64,000 nt of DNA from Chryseobacterium sp. G0201 (GCF_003815655.1 NZ_CP033917.1:3782001-3846000); one strand, 5' to 3'; shown: positions 43,125 to 52,777, counted from the first letter of the stretch. Program-made: numbers and translations. Notes: generated by a model from the sequence alone, not told the origin.

Positions 43125-43889
43125 TTAATTATATTTAAAATTCGCAGCTTCTTCAATGATTTTTAATACTTCTGTAGGATGCGAATTCATTACCACATGG
43201 CTAGACTCTATTTCTATAGTCTTTGCTTTCATTCTCTTTGCCATAAAACGTTCTAAATCAGGATGTATTGCCTTGTCGTTTTTTGCGACTACATACCAAG
43301 ATGGTTTTTGTTTCCATGCAGGAGCTTCGCTTTTATCTGTAAAAATACTTTGTGACGCAGGTGTTTGTGTGGCATAAATAAGCGCCTGTTGCTTAGAGTT
43401 TAAATCGGCAGCAAATGCAGTTTTTACCCCTTCTTTTGATAAATAAACATAACCGTCCTGAGGCACGAAGTATTTTGAAAGTTCTGTTTCCGATGCATTT
43501 TTATTCAGGTTTACAATAGTTTCACCTTTCTCCGGAGCAAAGGCTGCCAGATATACGAGTCCAACCACTTTAGCATCATTGTTAAACTGAGAAATGACAA
43601 AACCACCCCAAGAATGACCGACAAGAATAATATTTCCTTTGATCAAATCGATTGCTCTTTTGGTAGCGGCTACATCGTTGGCAAGCGAGGTAACCGGATT
43701 TTGCACCGATACAACATCATAGCCTTTTGCTTGCAATGCAGTGATCTGAGACGAAAAACTGTTGCCGTCTGCCCAAACGCCGTGTACAAAAACAATGGTC
43801 GGTTTCGTTGTATTATTACTTTGCGCATTGGCGTTAAAAGCAGCTATTAAGAGAAGAAATAGAGTGATATATGATTTTAATGTTTTCAT
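43125..43889 (-). CDS. Exported alpha/beta hydrolase
   Basis: A signal peptide (ends AFNANAQ, residue 23) precedes a hydrolase of the EstA/salicylate-esterase-like type: FVHGVWADGNSFSSQ (oxyanion loop), nucleophile GHSWGGFV (Ser near residue 93), and the His in SSHVVMNSHP near the end. It should hydrolyse small esters or amides in the periplasm. It is 1 nt from the aldehyde dehydrogenase start and 32 nt after the SDR gene, so it is probably in one operon with them. Confidence 0.88.
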   Translation of the reverse strand: MKTLKSYITLFLLLIAAFNANAQSNNTTKPTIVFVHGVWADGNSFSSQITALQAKGYDVVSVQNPVTSLANDVAATKRAIDLIKGNIILVGHSWGGFVISQFNNDAKVVGLVYLAAFAPEKGETIVNLNKNASETELSKYFVPQDGYVYLSKEGVKTAFAADLNSKQQALIYATQTPASQSIFTDKSEAPAWKQKPSWYVVAKNDKAIHPDLERFMAKRMKAKTIEIESSHVVMNSHPTEVLKIIEEAANFKYN

Positions 43890-43921
43890 TATTTTAGAAT
43901 TTAAATTGATTAATATTTTAA

Positions 43922-44665
43922 TTAAAAATCCTGAACGGTAGGTCTGATAACAATTTCGTTGATATCTACATCAGCCGGTTGTTCTATCGCAAAAGCGATG
44001 GCTCTTGCAACTGATGACGCAGGAATCGCCAGTTTGTAAAACTCATTGACCCCGACAGAACTGTCTTTATGATTTGTACTCAACTTTAGCTCAGAATCTA
44101 CTGCGCCAGGCTCGATAGTAGTAGTTCTGATATTTCGGCCAACTTCGTGTCTCAGTCCGTCGCTTATTGCCCGAACCGCAAACTTGGTTCCGCTGTAAAC
44201 CGTTCCGCCTGGACTGAAAACTTTGATGCCGGCCACAGAACCCAAATTAATAAAATGACCAGATTCCTGTTTTTGAAAGATCGGTAACGCAGCAGCTATT
44301 CCATAAAGAACCCCTTTGATATTGATGTCGATCATATGGTCCCATTCATCCGTTCTAACTTCTGACATTGGCGCGATCGGCATAATTCCGGCATTATTGA
44401 TGAGTACATCAATTTTTCCATAAGTCCTAACTGCTTTATCAACCAAAGCCTGAACCTGAATTTTGCTGGTGACATCGGTTACCTGATATAAAGCTGTACC
44501 ACCTTTGGTAACAATGTCATTGACGATTTGTTTCAAATTTTCTTCTCGCCTAGCGCCAAGAACTACGATGGCTCCTTTTTCGGCAAGGTGTTTTGCTGTT
44601 TCTTCGCCCAAACCGCTGCTTGCGCCTGTAATTACGACTACTTTGTTTTTGATATTGTTTTCCAT
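43922..44665 (-). CDS. Classical SDR oxidoreductase
   Basis: TGASSGLGEE (cofactor loop), NNAGIMP (strand 4 motif), the catalytic Ser in INLGSVAG and Y-S-G-T-K in GTVYSGTKFAVRA are all intact, so this 247-residue protein should be an active NADP-preferring dehydrogenase (GARREE after strand 2 has the Arg that favours NADP). It resembles serine/3-hydroxy acid dehydrogenases of the YdfG group. It sits between the GlcG/HbpS-like gene and the hydrolase with gaps of about 30 nt. Confidence 0.92.
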   Translation of the reverse strand: MENNIKNKVVVITGASSGLGEETAKHLAEKGAIVVLGARREENLKQIVNDIVTKGGTALYQVTDVTSKIQVQALVDKAVRTYGKIDVLINNAGIMPIAPMSEVRTDEWDHMIDINIKGVLYGIAAALPIFQKQESGHFINLGSVAGIKVFSPGGTVYSGTKFAVRAISDGLRHEVGRNIRTTTIEPGAVDSELKLSTNHKDSSVGVNEFYKLAIPASSVARAIAFAIEQPADVDINEIVIRPTVQDF

Positions 44666-44694
44666 TTTGATTTAAATTTTAAAATTATTTTAAT

Positions 44695-45123
44695 TTATTT
44701 GAGGGCATTTATCCCGGCACTGGCTACCATCTGATCCTGCTCCACAGAACCTCCTGAAACGCCAATCGCACCAATTATTTTATTGTTATCATCCTTTACG
44801 ACTACACCGCCGGCAAATGTTATCAGACCACCATTTGAATGTTCAATATTGTATAAAGGACCTCCAGGTTGTGATAATTTCCCGATTTTTCCAGAATCTT
44901 GATTAAAAAAACGGGCAGTTTTTGCTTTTTTGATGGCAATGTCAGCGCATCCTAAAAGTGCCTCGTCCATCCGTAAGAATAATTTTAGATTTGCTCCTTC
45001 GTCTACAATGGCAATGTTCATTGGAACTCCAATTTCTTCTGCTTTGGCCTTTGCTGCTTCCATTATTTTTTCTGATTCGATTGACGTTATATTCATAGAA
45101 TGTTCTTTTATAAATGATATCAA
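44695..45123 (-). CDS. GlcG/HbpS-like heme- or cobalamin-binding-fold protein
   Basis: The 142-residue protein shows the family pattern: EIGVPMNIAIVDEGANLKLFLRMDEALLGCADIAIKKAKTA, then GGLITFAGGVVVKDDNNKIIGAIGVSGGSVEQDQMVASAG. Members occur in oxidoreductase operons (glycolate, diol use) and bind heme or act as chaperones. It may start at the ATG 9 codons later (45096, MNITSIES), where most relatives begin. It belongs to the minus-strand cluster 45928-41735. Confidence 0.88.
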   Translation of the reverse strand: MISFIKEHSMNITSIESEKIMEAAKAKAEEIGVPMNIAIVDEGANLKLFLRMDEALLGCADIAIKKAKTARFFNQDSGKIGKLSQPGGPLYNIEHSNGGLITFAGGVVVKDDNNKIIGAIGVSGGSVEQDQMVASAGINALK

Positions 45124-45154
45124 GGAATTGATTAAGAGTATTTTATGATGATAT

Positions 45155-45928
45155 TTACTTAGAAGATTCCAAAATAATAATCATTTTTTCAGCAACTCCC
45201 TTTGCAGAAGCAGGGTTTTGACCTGTAACCAAATTACCATCCGCGATACTGTGCGCTGACCAATTTGTCGCAGCATGAAATTTAGCGCCTTGTTTCGTTA
45301 AAGCCGTTTCCAATAAAAATGGGACATCTGCGATGGCGTAACCTCTTTCTTCCTCATCTGTAAAAGACGTGATGTTTTTTCCATTCACAAGGTAAGATCC
45401 GTTGCTTAGTTTTACATTTAATAAAGAAACTGGGCCGTGACAAACAGCTCCTACCACTGCATTTCTTTCATAAGTTTCTTTGATGGTCTTTTTCAAAAGA
45501 GCATTTTCCGGCATATCCACCATTGGGGCTAAACCGCCAGGTATGAAGATCGCGTCGTATTTACTAACATCCACCGTTGAAAGTTTAACGGCTTTTTGCA
45601 TAGTTTCCCATCCTTTTCCCGTTAAAAACGAAAGATTGTCTGGGTCGCTTGCTAAATTAAGGGCATCTAAATAAGGCGTATCTCCCGTTAAACTTGCAAA
45701 GTCTATTTGGTAATTTGCTTTGCTAAATTCTGCATAAGGATGCGCTACTTCAGGAAGGAAAGTTCCTGTTCTTCTGTTGTTTGGTCCGATCGCGTTGGCA
45801 TTGGAGACAATAATTAAAACCTTCTTGGTCATTGTTGTTTCATTTTTCAGGTTTATATTTTCTTTTTTGCTTTGTGCGTTAAAAGTTGTAAGGGCAAAAG
45901 CTATAATTAAAAGGATAAGTTTTTTCAT
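45155..45928 (-). CDS. DJ-1/PfpI-superfamily class I glutamine amidotransferase-like protein, exported
   Basis: After a signal peptide (TTFNAQ, residue 20) come the DJ-1/PfpI core with IFIPGGLAPMVD and the nucleophile elbow AVVGAVCHGPVSLL (Cys-His), as in Hsp31-type glyoxalase/chaperone proteins. The Glu before the Cys region and the late His (THAATNWSAHSIADG) are present. Family roles are glyoxal detoxification or protein repair; export to the periplasm is unusual for Hsp31 but common in Bacteroidota copies. It is the first gene of the minus-strand cluster after the IclR gene. Confidence 0.87.
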   Translation of the reverse strand: MKKLILLIIAFALTTFNAQSKKENINLKNETTMTKKVLIIVSNANAIGPNNRRTGTFLPEVAHPYAEFSKANYQIDFASLTGDTPYLDALNLASDPDNLSFLTGKGWETMQKAVKLSTVDVSKYDAIFIPGGLAPMVDMPENALLKKTIKETYERNAVVGAVCHGPVSLLNVKLSNGSYLVNGKNITSFTDEEERGYAIADVPFLLETALTKQGAKFHAATNWSAHSIADGNLVTGQNPASAKGVAEKMIIILESSK

Positions 45929-46062
45929 TTGATAAAGTTTAAATTGTTAATGAGTTATTGATAGGACAAATGTATAGCAGTACTCATCCTCATTACGAGG
46001 AGTGAAGTCACAAAAAAAGTGTGATGGAGATCACACTTTAATAGTTATAGAGTAAATGAAAC

Positions 46063-46788
46063 TTAGAAATTAAGTTTATGATGATATTTCCCGTGCTCTT
46101 TCAGTAAAGAGTCCATTATACGAAGACTTTCAATGAATTGTGATTCTTTAAACCTAAATGAAGGTCCAGAAACACACAGCACTGCAATAGGTCTTTTTTT
46201 TATGAAAATAGGCATGGCAACACAATTTAAATCCGGTTCATAAGCTTCTATATCCAGCGCATAACCTGTTTGGTTGATGATATTAATTTCTTTTTCAATC
46301 ACCGCAAAATTTTCTGTAGTATATTGCTTACGAATACTTCTTTGTAAGTGTTCCGAATAGGCAAGGAAACATTTCCCTATGGCTGTAGTGGTCATTTCAT
46401 ATTCTTTACCTGTATTGAGTGTAATCTTTACAGCTCTGTTGGGCTCGCATTTAAGTTCGTATCTGTAGTATGAGCCCATCTGTATGGCTAAATATGATGA
46501 CTCATTGGTTAGGTTGGATATTTTTTCTAAAATTGGGCGAAGTTCGTGTCTAAGGTCATTCAAAGAAAATGAAGAAACATATAAATCTTCTATCTTTCCA
46601 CTGATTTTATATCTTGGGCTAATATCGTCTTGCTCTAAATAACCTAATTCTTTTAAACTGTCTAAAAATCCATGGGCTGTATTCTTCTTTAAGTCTAATG
46701 CTTGAGCGACATCATTAAGCCTTACAAAATTTCCATTGGAGGCTATATATTCCAAAATCTGGAATGTTTTTTTAACGGATTGGTTCAT
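46063..46788 (-). CDS. IclR-family transcriptional regulator
   Basis: Residues 1-65 (from MNQSVKKTFQILEYI) hold the winged helix (VAQALDLKKNTAHGFLDSLKELGYLEQD), and the rest is the IclR effector domain (AIGKCFLAY...YALDIEAYEPDLNCVAMPIF). The start is set at 46788, not at the ATG at 46809, because a -7 box at 46814-46807 would put that ATG upstream of the RNA start. The effector pocket binds aromatic or short organic acids in this family. It likely controls the divergent SDR and the minus-strand cluster 45928-41735. Confidence 0.88.
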   Translation of the reverse strand: MNQSVKKTFQILEYIASNGNFVRLNDVAQALDLKKNTAHGFLDSLKELGYLEQDDISPRYKISGKIEDLYVSSFSLNDLRHELRPILEKISNLTNESSYLAIQMGSYYRYELKCEPNRAVKITLNTGKEYEMTTTAIGKCFLAYSEHLQRSIRKQYTTENFAVIEKEINIINQTGYALDIEAYEPDLNCVAMPIFIKKRPIAVLCVSGPSFRFKESQFIESLRIMDSLLKEHGKYHHKLNF

Positions 46789-46802
46789 AAGTTCGCATAT
46801 AG

Positions 46803-46863
46803 TGAACAAATTTACATTTAAAAGTTCATTGCATCTGAAAAGTTCGATTAATTATTACATTTG
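46803..46863. promoter_or_regulatory. Divergent promoters and repeated operator (IclR / SDR)
   Basis: Minus-strand -7 box TAAATTTG (46814-46807) serves the IclR gene; plus-strand TACATTTG (46856-46863) serves the SDR at 46918. Between them AAAAGTTC occurs twice (46820-46827, 46838-46845), 18 bp apart, and TGAAC...GTTCA brackets 46803-46828. These are likely IclR binding sites. Confidence 0.6.
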
Positions 46864-46917
46864 CTAACGATTTGTAAGAAAAAAGAAAACAAATTGAACA
46901 AAAAATAGATTAAAATA

Positions 46918-47592
46918 ATGAATAACTCAATTAAAAATGTACTGGTAACGGGTGCAAGCAATGGAATAGGTCTTGGACTAACCAAGAAATTATTAAGTGA
47001 AGGTATAAAAGTGATTGCCATAACACGTTCAGGTGAAATTGCAGATTTTTCTCATCCTAACTTAACCATTATAAAAGGTGATATCAGCAATGAAGAAAGT
47101 ATCAAACATGCATCAGAGCAAGTTAAGAACTTAGGTGTTACCTTAGATTGTTTGGTGAATAATGCAGGTGTAGGTCTTGATTTTGAGAATGAAATACCTA
47201 CAGCAGAACTAATGAACGCTACATTCGCAACCAATACCACCGGAACCGTATTGTTTACTGAAGCATTTTTGAATGATATAAATGCGGGAGGCCAAATTGT
47301 CTTTTTATCAACTGCTATGTCATTAATTCGCAATCTGGCACCTAACGCTCCGGCATACAGAATGTCTAAAGCCGCTATTAATATTTATGCTGTAATGCTG
47401 AGCCAAAGACTTGCAGATAAGAATATACGTGTAACGCCATTGCATCCTGGGTGGGTACAAACAAGAATGGGAGGTGATACCGCTCCTGTAACGCTTGAGC
47501 AGTCTGTTAACGGGATTTATAAAGCCATTACTGAAAATACGCAGACAGGTAAATTCTGGAATATAGAATTAAATACAGTAGAAGAATTTTAA
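46918..47592 (+). CDS. SDR oxidoreductase, divergent from IclR gene
   Basis: The 224-residue protein has VTGASNGIGLGL, NNAGVGL, the Ser in VFLSTAMS and the pair Y-R-M-S-K (PAYRMSKAAINIY), so all catalytic residues are in place. The short length and GWVQTRMGG ending fit the C-factor/sniffer-like group of carbonyl reductases. It ends in a strong terminator, so it is transcribed alone, under the divergent IclR-type control region. Confidence 0.9.
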   Translation: MNNSIKNVLVTGASNGIGLGLTKKLLSEGIKVIAITRSGEIADFSHPNLTIIKGDISNEESIKHASEQVKNLGVTLDCLVNNAGVGLDFENEIPTAELMNATFATNTTGTVLFTEAFLNDINAGGQIVFLSTAMSLIRNLAPNAPAYRMSKAAINIYAVMLSQRLADKNIRVTPLHPGWVQTRMGGDTAPVTLEQSVNGIYKAITENTQTGKFWNIELNTVEEF

Positions 47593-47617
47593 GTAATCAT
47601 ACTTATTTTTAATTTTT

Positions 47618-47659
47618 AAAAAGCCGTTATTAAAATTTTTTAATTTAATGACGGCTTTT
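47618..47659. terminator. Terminator after the SDR gene
   Basis: Stem AAAAGCCGTTATTAAA against TTTAATGACGGCTTTT (one mismatch) with T tail, 26 nt after the stop codon. The remaining 300 nt up to 47966 hold no gene and probably the promoter of the large secreted protein. Confidence 0.85.
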
Positions 47660-47966
47660 CTAGATCTTAAGAGTTTTTTATGTTTAAAAATAGTTTTAAA
47701 TAGAACCTATTAATAATCCGTATTTTTTGTTTTTGGGAACACCTGAGAAATAGAGTTGTTACATTCTTTGATTTATTTTAAACTGATCTTAATTATGATT
47801 ACACGTAAAATTTTTTACAATTTTTCCTAATACAAATCTTACCAGAAATATTATACTTTTACTCATCGTTTATCGTAATTAATTGATATATAGTAGATCG
47901 GCAGGATGGGGCAGGATACTCTTTTTTGGTTTTGTGGGTAGATTAGTTCACACAAAATTAATATTC

Positions 47967-50900
47967 ATGAAAAACAAATCTTTACCATTTAAGCAAACTC
48001 TTAAATCTTTACTGTTTTGTGGATTAACACTATCCACTGTTGATTTGAATGCTCAGACATTAGCATTTCCGGAAGCTACCGGTTTTGGTAGATTTACCAC
48101 AGGAGCAAGAGGTGCCGCAAATCCTCAGATTTATCTGGTTACGAATTTAAATGACAGTGGGCCGGGTTCATTCCGTGATGCAGTAAGCCAGCCGGGTAGA
48201 TTTGTTATCTTTAAAGTCGGAGGTATTGTTAATTTACAATCGGTAGTTGCTGTGCCTGCTAATACAACGATTGCAGGACAAACCGCTCCGGGAGAAGGAA
48301 TTGTATTTTTAGGGCCAAGAATTTCATTTTCAGGAGCCAATAATACGATTGCGAGATTTCTTCGTCTTCGTTATGGCGGGACATCTCAAAATCAGGACGC
48401 TTCAGGAATTGCGAATGGAGCTAATATTATTTTAGATCACATGACTTTTACCTGGGGTACAGACGAAGTATTTTCTGTTAACTGGGATGGTAATGGGACG
48501 AGTCCCGATAATATAACGATTCAGAATTCTATTATAGGACAGGGAATGCACCGTCACAATCACTCTGCGGGAGGATTAATGCAACCGCCACCGGGAGGTA
48601 AGATAAGTTTGATCGGAAATTTATATATCTGCAATAAAACCAGAAATAATAAAATTAAAGGGATTAATGAGTTTGTAAACAACGTCGTTTACAATTGGGG
48701 AAATTATGGGAATACCTATGGACATACTCAATCCGGGGAAGCTTACATTATGGGAGGAGATTCCGCAGGAGCTTCCTATGTGAATATCATCAACAATTAT
48801 TTTATCGGAGGTCCGAATACAAGTACTACGGTTACCACACCTTTTAGCGTAGGAAATGCCAACTTCAATTTATATGGTTCCGGAAATTATTTTGATAATA
48901 ATAGAAACGGTGTTTTGGACGGAACTTTAGTTCCTCAGAATTTAACAGGATATCCTGTAGGAGATGCAGCCTCAATAATGTCGGCTCCGTATGATTATCC
49001 GATGAAAAACACAACAGTAACTGCGCAGACTGCATTCGATAATATTGTTGCAAAGGTAGGAGCTTCATATCCGAGACGTGATCAGGTTGATAATTTAATA
49101 GTTTCAGATTTACAGTCGAAAGGAACAACAGCTACTTATGTTTATGTACAAACTGATCTAACGACTCAATTTGGCTTTACCAATGGTGGTGCAGGACATG
49201 TTTACGGTGCTCCGGCTCCTTTAGACACGGATAATGACGGGATGCCGGATGCGTGGGAAACTGCCAACGGATTGAATCCAAATGTTTTTGATGCTTTAAA
49301 TGTAAGCACAACATTTGCTCCGTATTTGAACATTGAAGTTTATATTAATAATTTAACAAATACACCGGCTCCGGATTTTATTATTCCGCCATCGAATTTG
49401 AATTTCACAAATGCAATCACAACAGGATCTACACCTTCAAGTTCTTTAACGGTGAACTGGAATGATAATGCTGCTAATGAAACCAATTATGTACTAGAGC
49501 GTTCTACTAATGGAACTACTTTTTCAGTTATTGCAACACTTCCTGCGAATACAACAAGTTATAATGAAACGGGTTTAACACCTAACACTCAATATTATTA
49601 TCGAGTTAAAGCAATAAATGCAACAGAATCTTCTGTTTATACTTCCAATACATCTGTCACTACACCGCCAATTCCGGCAGCTCCAACACAAGCAGCGAAT
49701 CCGACTCCTGCAAATGGTAATACTGGCGTAGAGTTGAACAATGGTAATTTGCTTTTAAAATGGACAGGCAGTACAAATACAACGAACTACACAGTTTATT
49801 TTGGAACAAATCCTCAAAATTTAACCAACATCGCTACGGTACCTTATTCTGCAACACCATCGTATCAGCTTACGAATTTAAATCCGGCAACAACTTACTA
49901 CTGGAGAATTGATGCAAACAATGCGCTCGGTCTTGCTACAGGAAATGTGTGGAATTACCGTGCAATAACACAAAGCCTTGTGGGGAACTGGCCATTCATG
50001 GAAGCTCCTTCAGCGGGTGAACAGATTTCAGATCTAACTTCTTTCGCCAATAATGGAACCTTAAATGTAGCCTATGATAATGCAAGCGTAAGAGTTCCCG
50101 GAAGAGAAAATTATGCCCTTGATCTGGCAACTTCGCCGAATACGCCATACATTGCAAGTATTCCGCATCAGGATCAGATCTTATTTAATACGAATTCTTT
50201 TACGGTTTCTTATTGGATGAAAGCTCCGTTAAGCATGATTCCATCGTCTTCGGCGACAAGTCTTTATGTATTATGTAAAGGTTCATTCACCAAGAATACG
50301 ACAACAGGTGCGACCGGTAAACGTTTTAATGTAGAGATCAAAGGCGGTCAGCTGCGATATGCTATCGATGATGACGTTACGAAAAAGGAAATCACATCCC
50401 CAATTGCCAATTATTTTACCAACAACTGGGTACATGTTGTGATCCAGAGAGATATCACAGCGCACAAAATGAGAATTTATACGAATGGAATTTTAAGTAC
50501 CGAAGGAGACGAAACTGCGGTTACAGGTATTGGTGAAGCAAGTGATCTGATCATCGGAAACATTGGTGAACTAGAGTTTTTGGCAACTACCAATGCTCCT
50601 GCTCCTTACAAAGGTGCATTTGATGAACTTAAAATGTACAATTACGCATTATCTCCAACCGAAATATCTGCTTTGTACAATGAGGCGGTATTGGGTAATG
50701 CGGAATTCAGTATCAGCAAAAATGTGGGATCTGTCTATCCAAACCCTGTAAAAGACCAGATTTTCATTAAACTTCCGGAATATAAAAAATCAAGCTTAAC
50801 AGCGACAATCATGGATATGTCAGGAAGGGTTGTTGTTAAAGAAAAAATAAATTCAAACGGAAACGGAATTTTTAATTTAAATATTGCCGATAGAAAAGTA

Positions 50901-50969
50901 TCAGGAAATTATATATTAAATGTTTCAGGAGATAATTTGAATAGTAATTTTAAAATTATTGTTAAATAG
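47967..50969 (+). CDS. Secreted pectate-lyase-like protein with FnIII, LamG and T9SS domains
   Basis: The product has 1000 residues. A signal peptide ends at DLNAQ (about 30). Residues 35-420 form a right-handed beta-helix like polysaccharide lyases of family 1 (GFGRFTTGARG, GSFRDAVSQPGRFVIFKVGGIVNL, MTFTWGTDEVFSVN). A Ca-binding-like DTDNDGMPDAWE follows near 440. Two fibronectin III domains lie at about 480-680, a concanavalin/LamG domain at about 700-890, and a type A type IX sorting domain from VGSVYPNP to the end. It should be carried over the outer membrane to degrade pectin-like glycan. The ATG at 47967 fits the signal peptide; a longer frame from 47883 does not. Confidence 0.9.
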   Translation: MKNKSLPFKQTLKSLLFCGLTLSTVDLNAQTLAFPEATGFGRFTTGARGAANPQIYLVTNLNDSGPGSFRDAVSQPGRFVIFKVGGIVNLQSVVAVPANTTIAGQTAPGEGIVFLGPRISFSGANNTIARFLRLRYGGTSQNQDASGIANGANIILDHMTFTWGTDEVFSVNWDGNGTSPDNITIQNSIIGQGMHRHNHSAGGLMQPPPGGKISLIGNLYICNKTRNNKIKGINEFVNNVVYNWGNYGNTYGHTQSGEAYIMGGDSAGASYVNIINNYFIGGPNTSTTVTTPFSVGNANFNLYGSGNYFDNNRNGVLDGTLVPQNLTGYPVGDAASIMSAPYDYPMKNTTVTAQTAFDNIVAKVGASYPRRDQVDNLIVSDLQSKGTTATYVYVQTDLTTQFGFTNGGAGHVYGAPAPLDTDNDGMPDAWETANGLNPNVFDALNVSTTFAPYLNIEVYINNLTNTPAPDFIIPPSNLNFTNAITTGSTPSSSLTVNWNDNAANETNYVLERSTNGTTFSVIATLPANTTSYNETGLTPNTQYYYRVKAINATESSVYTSNTSVTTPPIPAAPTQAANPTPANGNTGVELNNGNLLLKWTGSTNTTNYTVYFGTNPQNLTNIATVPYSATPSYQLTNLNPATTYYWRIDANNALGLATGNVWNYRAITQSLVGNWPFMEAPSAGEQISDLTSFANNGTLNVAYDNASVRVPGRENYALDLATSPNTPYIASIPHQDQILFNTNSFTVSYWMKAPLSMIPSSSATSLYVLCKGSFTKNTTTGATGKRFNVEIKGGQLRYAIDDDVTKKEITSPIANYFTNNWVHVVIQRDITAHKMRIYTNGILSTEGDETAVTGIGEASDLIIGNIGELEFLATTNAPAPYKGAFDELKMYNYALSPTEISALYNEAVLGNAEFSISKNVGSVYPNPVKDQIFIKLPEYKKSSLTATIMDMSGRVVVKEKINSNGNGIFNLNIADRKVSGNYILNVSGDNLNSNFKIIVK

Positions 50970-50992
50970 AAATTAGCTGATTTATACTTATG

Positions 50993-51029
50993 AAAAAATC
51001 CTTTCAAATTTTTTGAAAGGATTTTTTTT
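50993..51029. terminator. Terminator after the pectate-lyase-like gene
   Basis: Stem AAAAAATCCTTTCAAA/TTTGAAAGGATTTTTT with loop TTT and a T run. It separates this gene from the convergent HEPN gene ending at 51099. Confidence 0.88.
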
Positions 51030-51098
51030 ATTGATCGGGTAAAGTTATGTAGCTAAGAGAGTATGTTTATTAGTTACATTACTAAACTAGAAATTTAG

Positions 51099-51728
51099 TT
51101 AAAGATTTTGTATTAGACCTGTCATATTATTTAACAAATTATCGAAGCATTTAGTCGCCGTAGTAATTTCTGTCGTTTCTAAAATATCTATTAGACGATG
51201 ATTAGGACTGAAAGTATAATAACCTGTTAACGTATTTAATTTGTTAACATTTTCATTATTTAAATGAATAAAACTATTTCTAATTCTTTGAAAGTGCTGG
51301 ATGTATGTTTGATAATGTCCTAATAATCCTAATAAATATGTCATATGAGTATGATGTGTAAGCATTGTAGTGGCAATATTTGTCATTAATATTGGATCAC
51401 CCCAAGTTGCTTCTTGATGTACTCCATTAATTGAGTTGCTAGAATTATGACTATTTTTTTTTCCACAAGCGTAAAGTAAATAATGACAACTTTGTTTGTC
51501 TGTATAATTATTATGTATTGGCGTAATTGGTATTCCATTAAAATCAATACCACCTGAAACGTGCGCAATCCAATAATCCCTCCAAAAATTATTCCAATGA
51601 TTCCATATAAAATTAAGAACACCTGCAGAGATAGTTAACTGTTCTTTCTTATTTGAATAATTATATAAAGAGGAATAATCATTGATAACATCGTGAAATC
51701 TTTCTCTTTTGTTAAGTAATAACCTCAT
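51099..51728 (-). CDS. HEPN-type probable RNase, partner of DUF262 protein
   Basis: The 209-residue, helical protein carries R150-N-S-F-I-H155 (RIRNSFIH), the R-x4-6-H motif of HEPN ribonucleases, placed about three quarters along as in MAE_28990/18760-like members. The first half contains many aromatic and His residues (FIWNHWNNFWRDYWIAH). Its start codon overlaps the end of the DUF262 gene by 4 nt, so the two are made as a coupled pair. HEPN proteins in such pairs cut RNA on infection. Family identity is inferred from the motif and helical profile. Confidence 0.65.
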   Translation of the reverse strand: MRLLLNKRERFHDVINDYSSLYNYSNKKEQLTISAGVLNFIWNHWNNFWRDYWIAHVSGGIDFNGIPITPIHNNYTDKQSCHYLLYACGKKNSHNSSNSINGVHQEATWGDPILMTNIATTMLTHHTHMTYLLGLLGHYQTYIQHFQRIRNSFIHLNNENVNKLNTLTGYYTFSPNHRLIDILETTEITTATKCFDNLLNNMTGLIQNL

Positions 51729-52777
51729 GGCAATCGTAAAGCACTGATAAGTGTTTTTATTCTTGTCAATCTATTTTTATAACTATGTGTAGTTGCAATA
51801 GATGCTTTGACAAACTCGGGGAATTCACCATTTTCATTTTTTTCTTCGGCCTCCGAAAAAATTCTAATAAGCTCTGTAGAGCTAGTAAATGGATTAACAC
51901 AAAAGTTATTTAAATGTACAAACTCTGTTAAATCATTTTTGATATCTGGAAATTGATATTTGTTAAAAATTAGCGCTCCCATTAAAGCGTAAAAATTGTA
52001 AGATTGTATATTGCAATTATCAAAAACGTCTGTAAAATTATCTTTTATATAGTTAAAAGAATTTGTTACCACATCTTTAAGCTCTGCTTCATCATCAAAT
52101 AATAAATCATTATTTTTATATATATCGTCAAGTTTTTTTGAATTTCTACTTTGTATTCCTTCTAATTTAATTTGGCAACACTCTGTTAATAAATCGGCAT
52201 CAGACATTCTGGAAATTTCCCTTAAAGAAAGAGTTTGATACTTTTCAAAAAATGGTGTAACATGTTCTGTAAGATTGCTAATAAACCATTTAAATTTCCC
52301 TTGATATGTAGCATGCCTTTTTTCAGATGTATTTAGTGGAAGAGTATATGAATTAATTCTCCTAAAAATTTCGAGTATTTCTTCAGTTGTTGCAGTAACA
52401 ATATTATCAATAGAAATCTCATAAGCTAAAAAAATATCAGGAACTCCTTCGGGTAAATCTTCGTATTTCATTCCGTGAAAATTTTTACTGACACTTGTCA
52501 ATTTAAATTTGTTATTAATGAAATCTCTAATGGTTGTTAGTCTTTGTTGACCATCAATTATCTCTCTCTTTGATTTTTTAGTCTTCAAATCAACTGTTTG
52601 TCTGATAACAACCTTAGGAAAGGGAAATTCATTTAAAACAGTATCAATAAAGTAAGATCTTGCATTATCAGGCCATAATCCAGTACCTCTTTGGTAGCTT
52701 CTGTTTACACTCAATTCTCCTGTTTCCATCATATTATATATGTCTGAAATGGGTAGTGTATTTTTAATAATTTTCAT
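51725..52777 (-). CDS. DUF262/GmrSD-N-like (ParB-fold) protein
   Basis: The 350-residue protein begins with the DUF262 pattern: LSVNRSYQRGTGLWPDNARSYFIDTVLNEFPFPKVVI and then IIDGQQRLTTIRDFI, with D-G-Q-Q-R at 75-79, the ParB-like nucleotide site of GmrS. The C-terminal HNH nuclease of full GmrSD is missing; the helical tail (200-350) has no recognised domain. DUF262 proteins can hydrolyse NTPs and are usually defence components. The downstream HEPN gene overlaps by 4 nt, giving a likely two-gene defence or toxin-antitoxin-like module. Confidence 0.85.
   Translation of the reverse strand: MKIIKNTLPISDIYNMMETGELSVNRSYQRGTGLWPDNARSYFIDTVLNEFPFPKVVIRQTVDLKTKKSKREIIDGQQRLTTIRDFINNKFKLTSVSKNFHGMKYEDLPEGVPDIFLAYEISIDNIVTATTEEILEIFRRINSYTLPLNTSEKRHATYQGKFKWFISNLTEHVTPFFEKYQTLSLREISRMSDADLLTECCQIKLEGIQSRNSKKLDDIYKNNDLLFDDEAELKDVVTNSFNYIKDNFTDVFDNCNIQSYNFYALMGALIFNKYQFPDIKNDLTEFVHLNNFCVNPFTSSTELIRIFSEAEEKNENGEFPEFVKASIATTHSYKNRLTRIKTLISALRLP

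Noticed and set aside
47883..47966. Upstream extension of the pectate-lyase-like protein
   Set aside because: The 28 extra residues come before a good signal peptide starting at 47967 and would block export.
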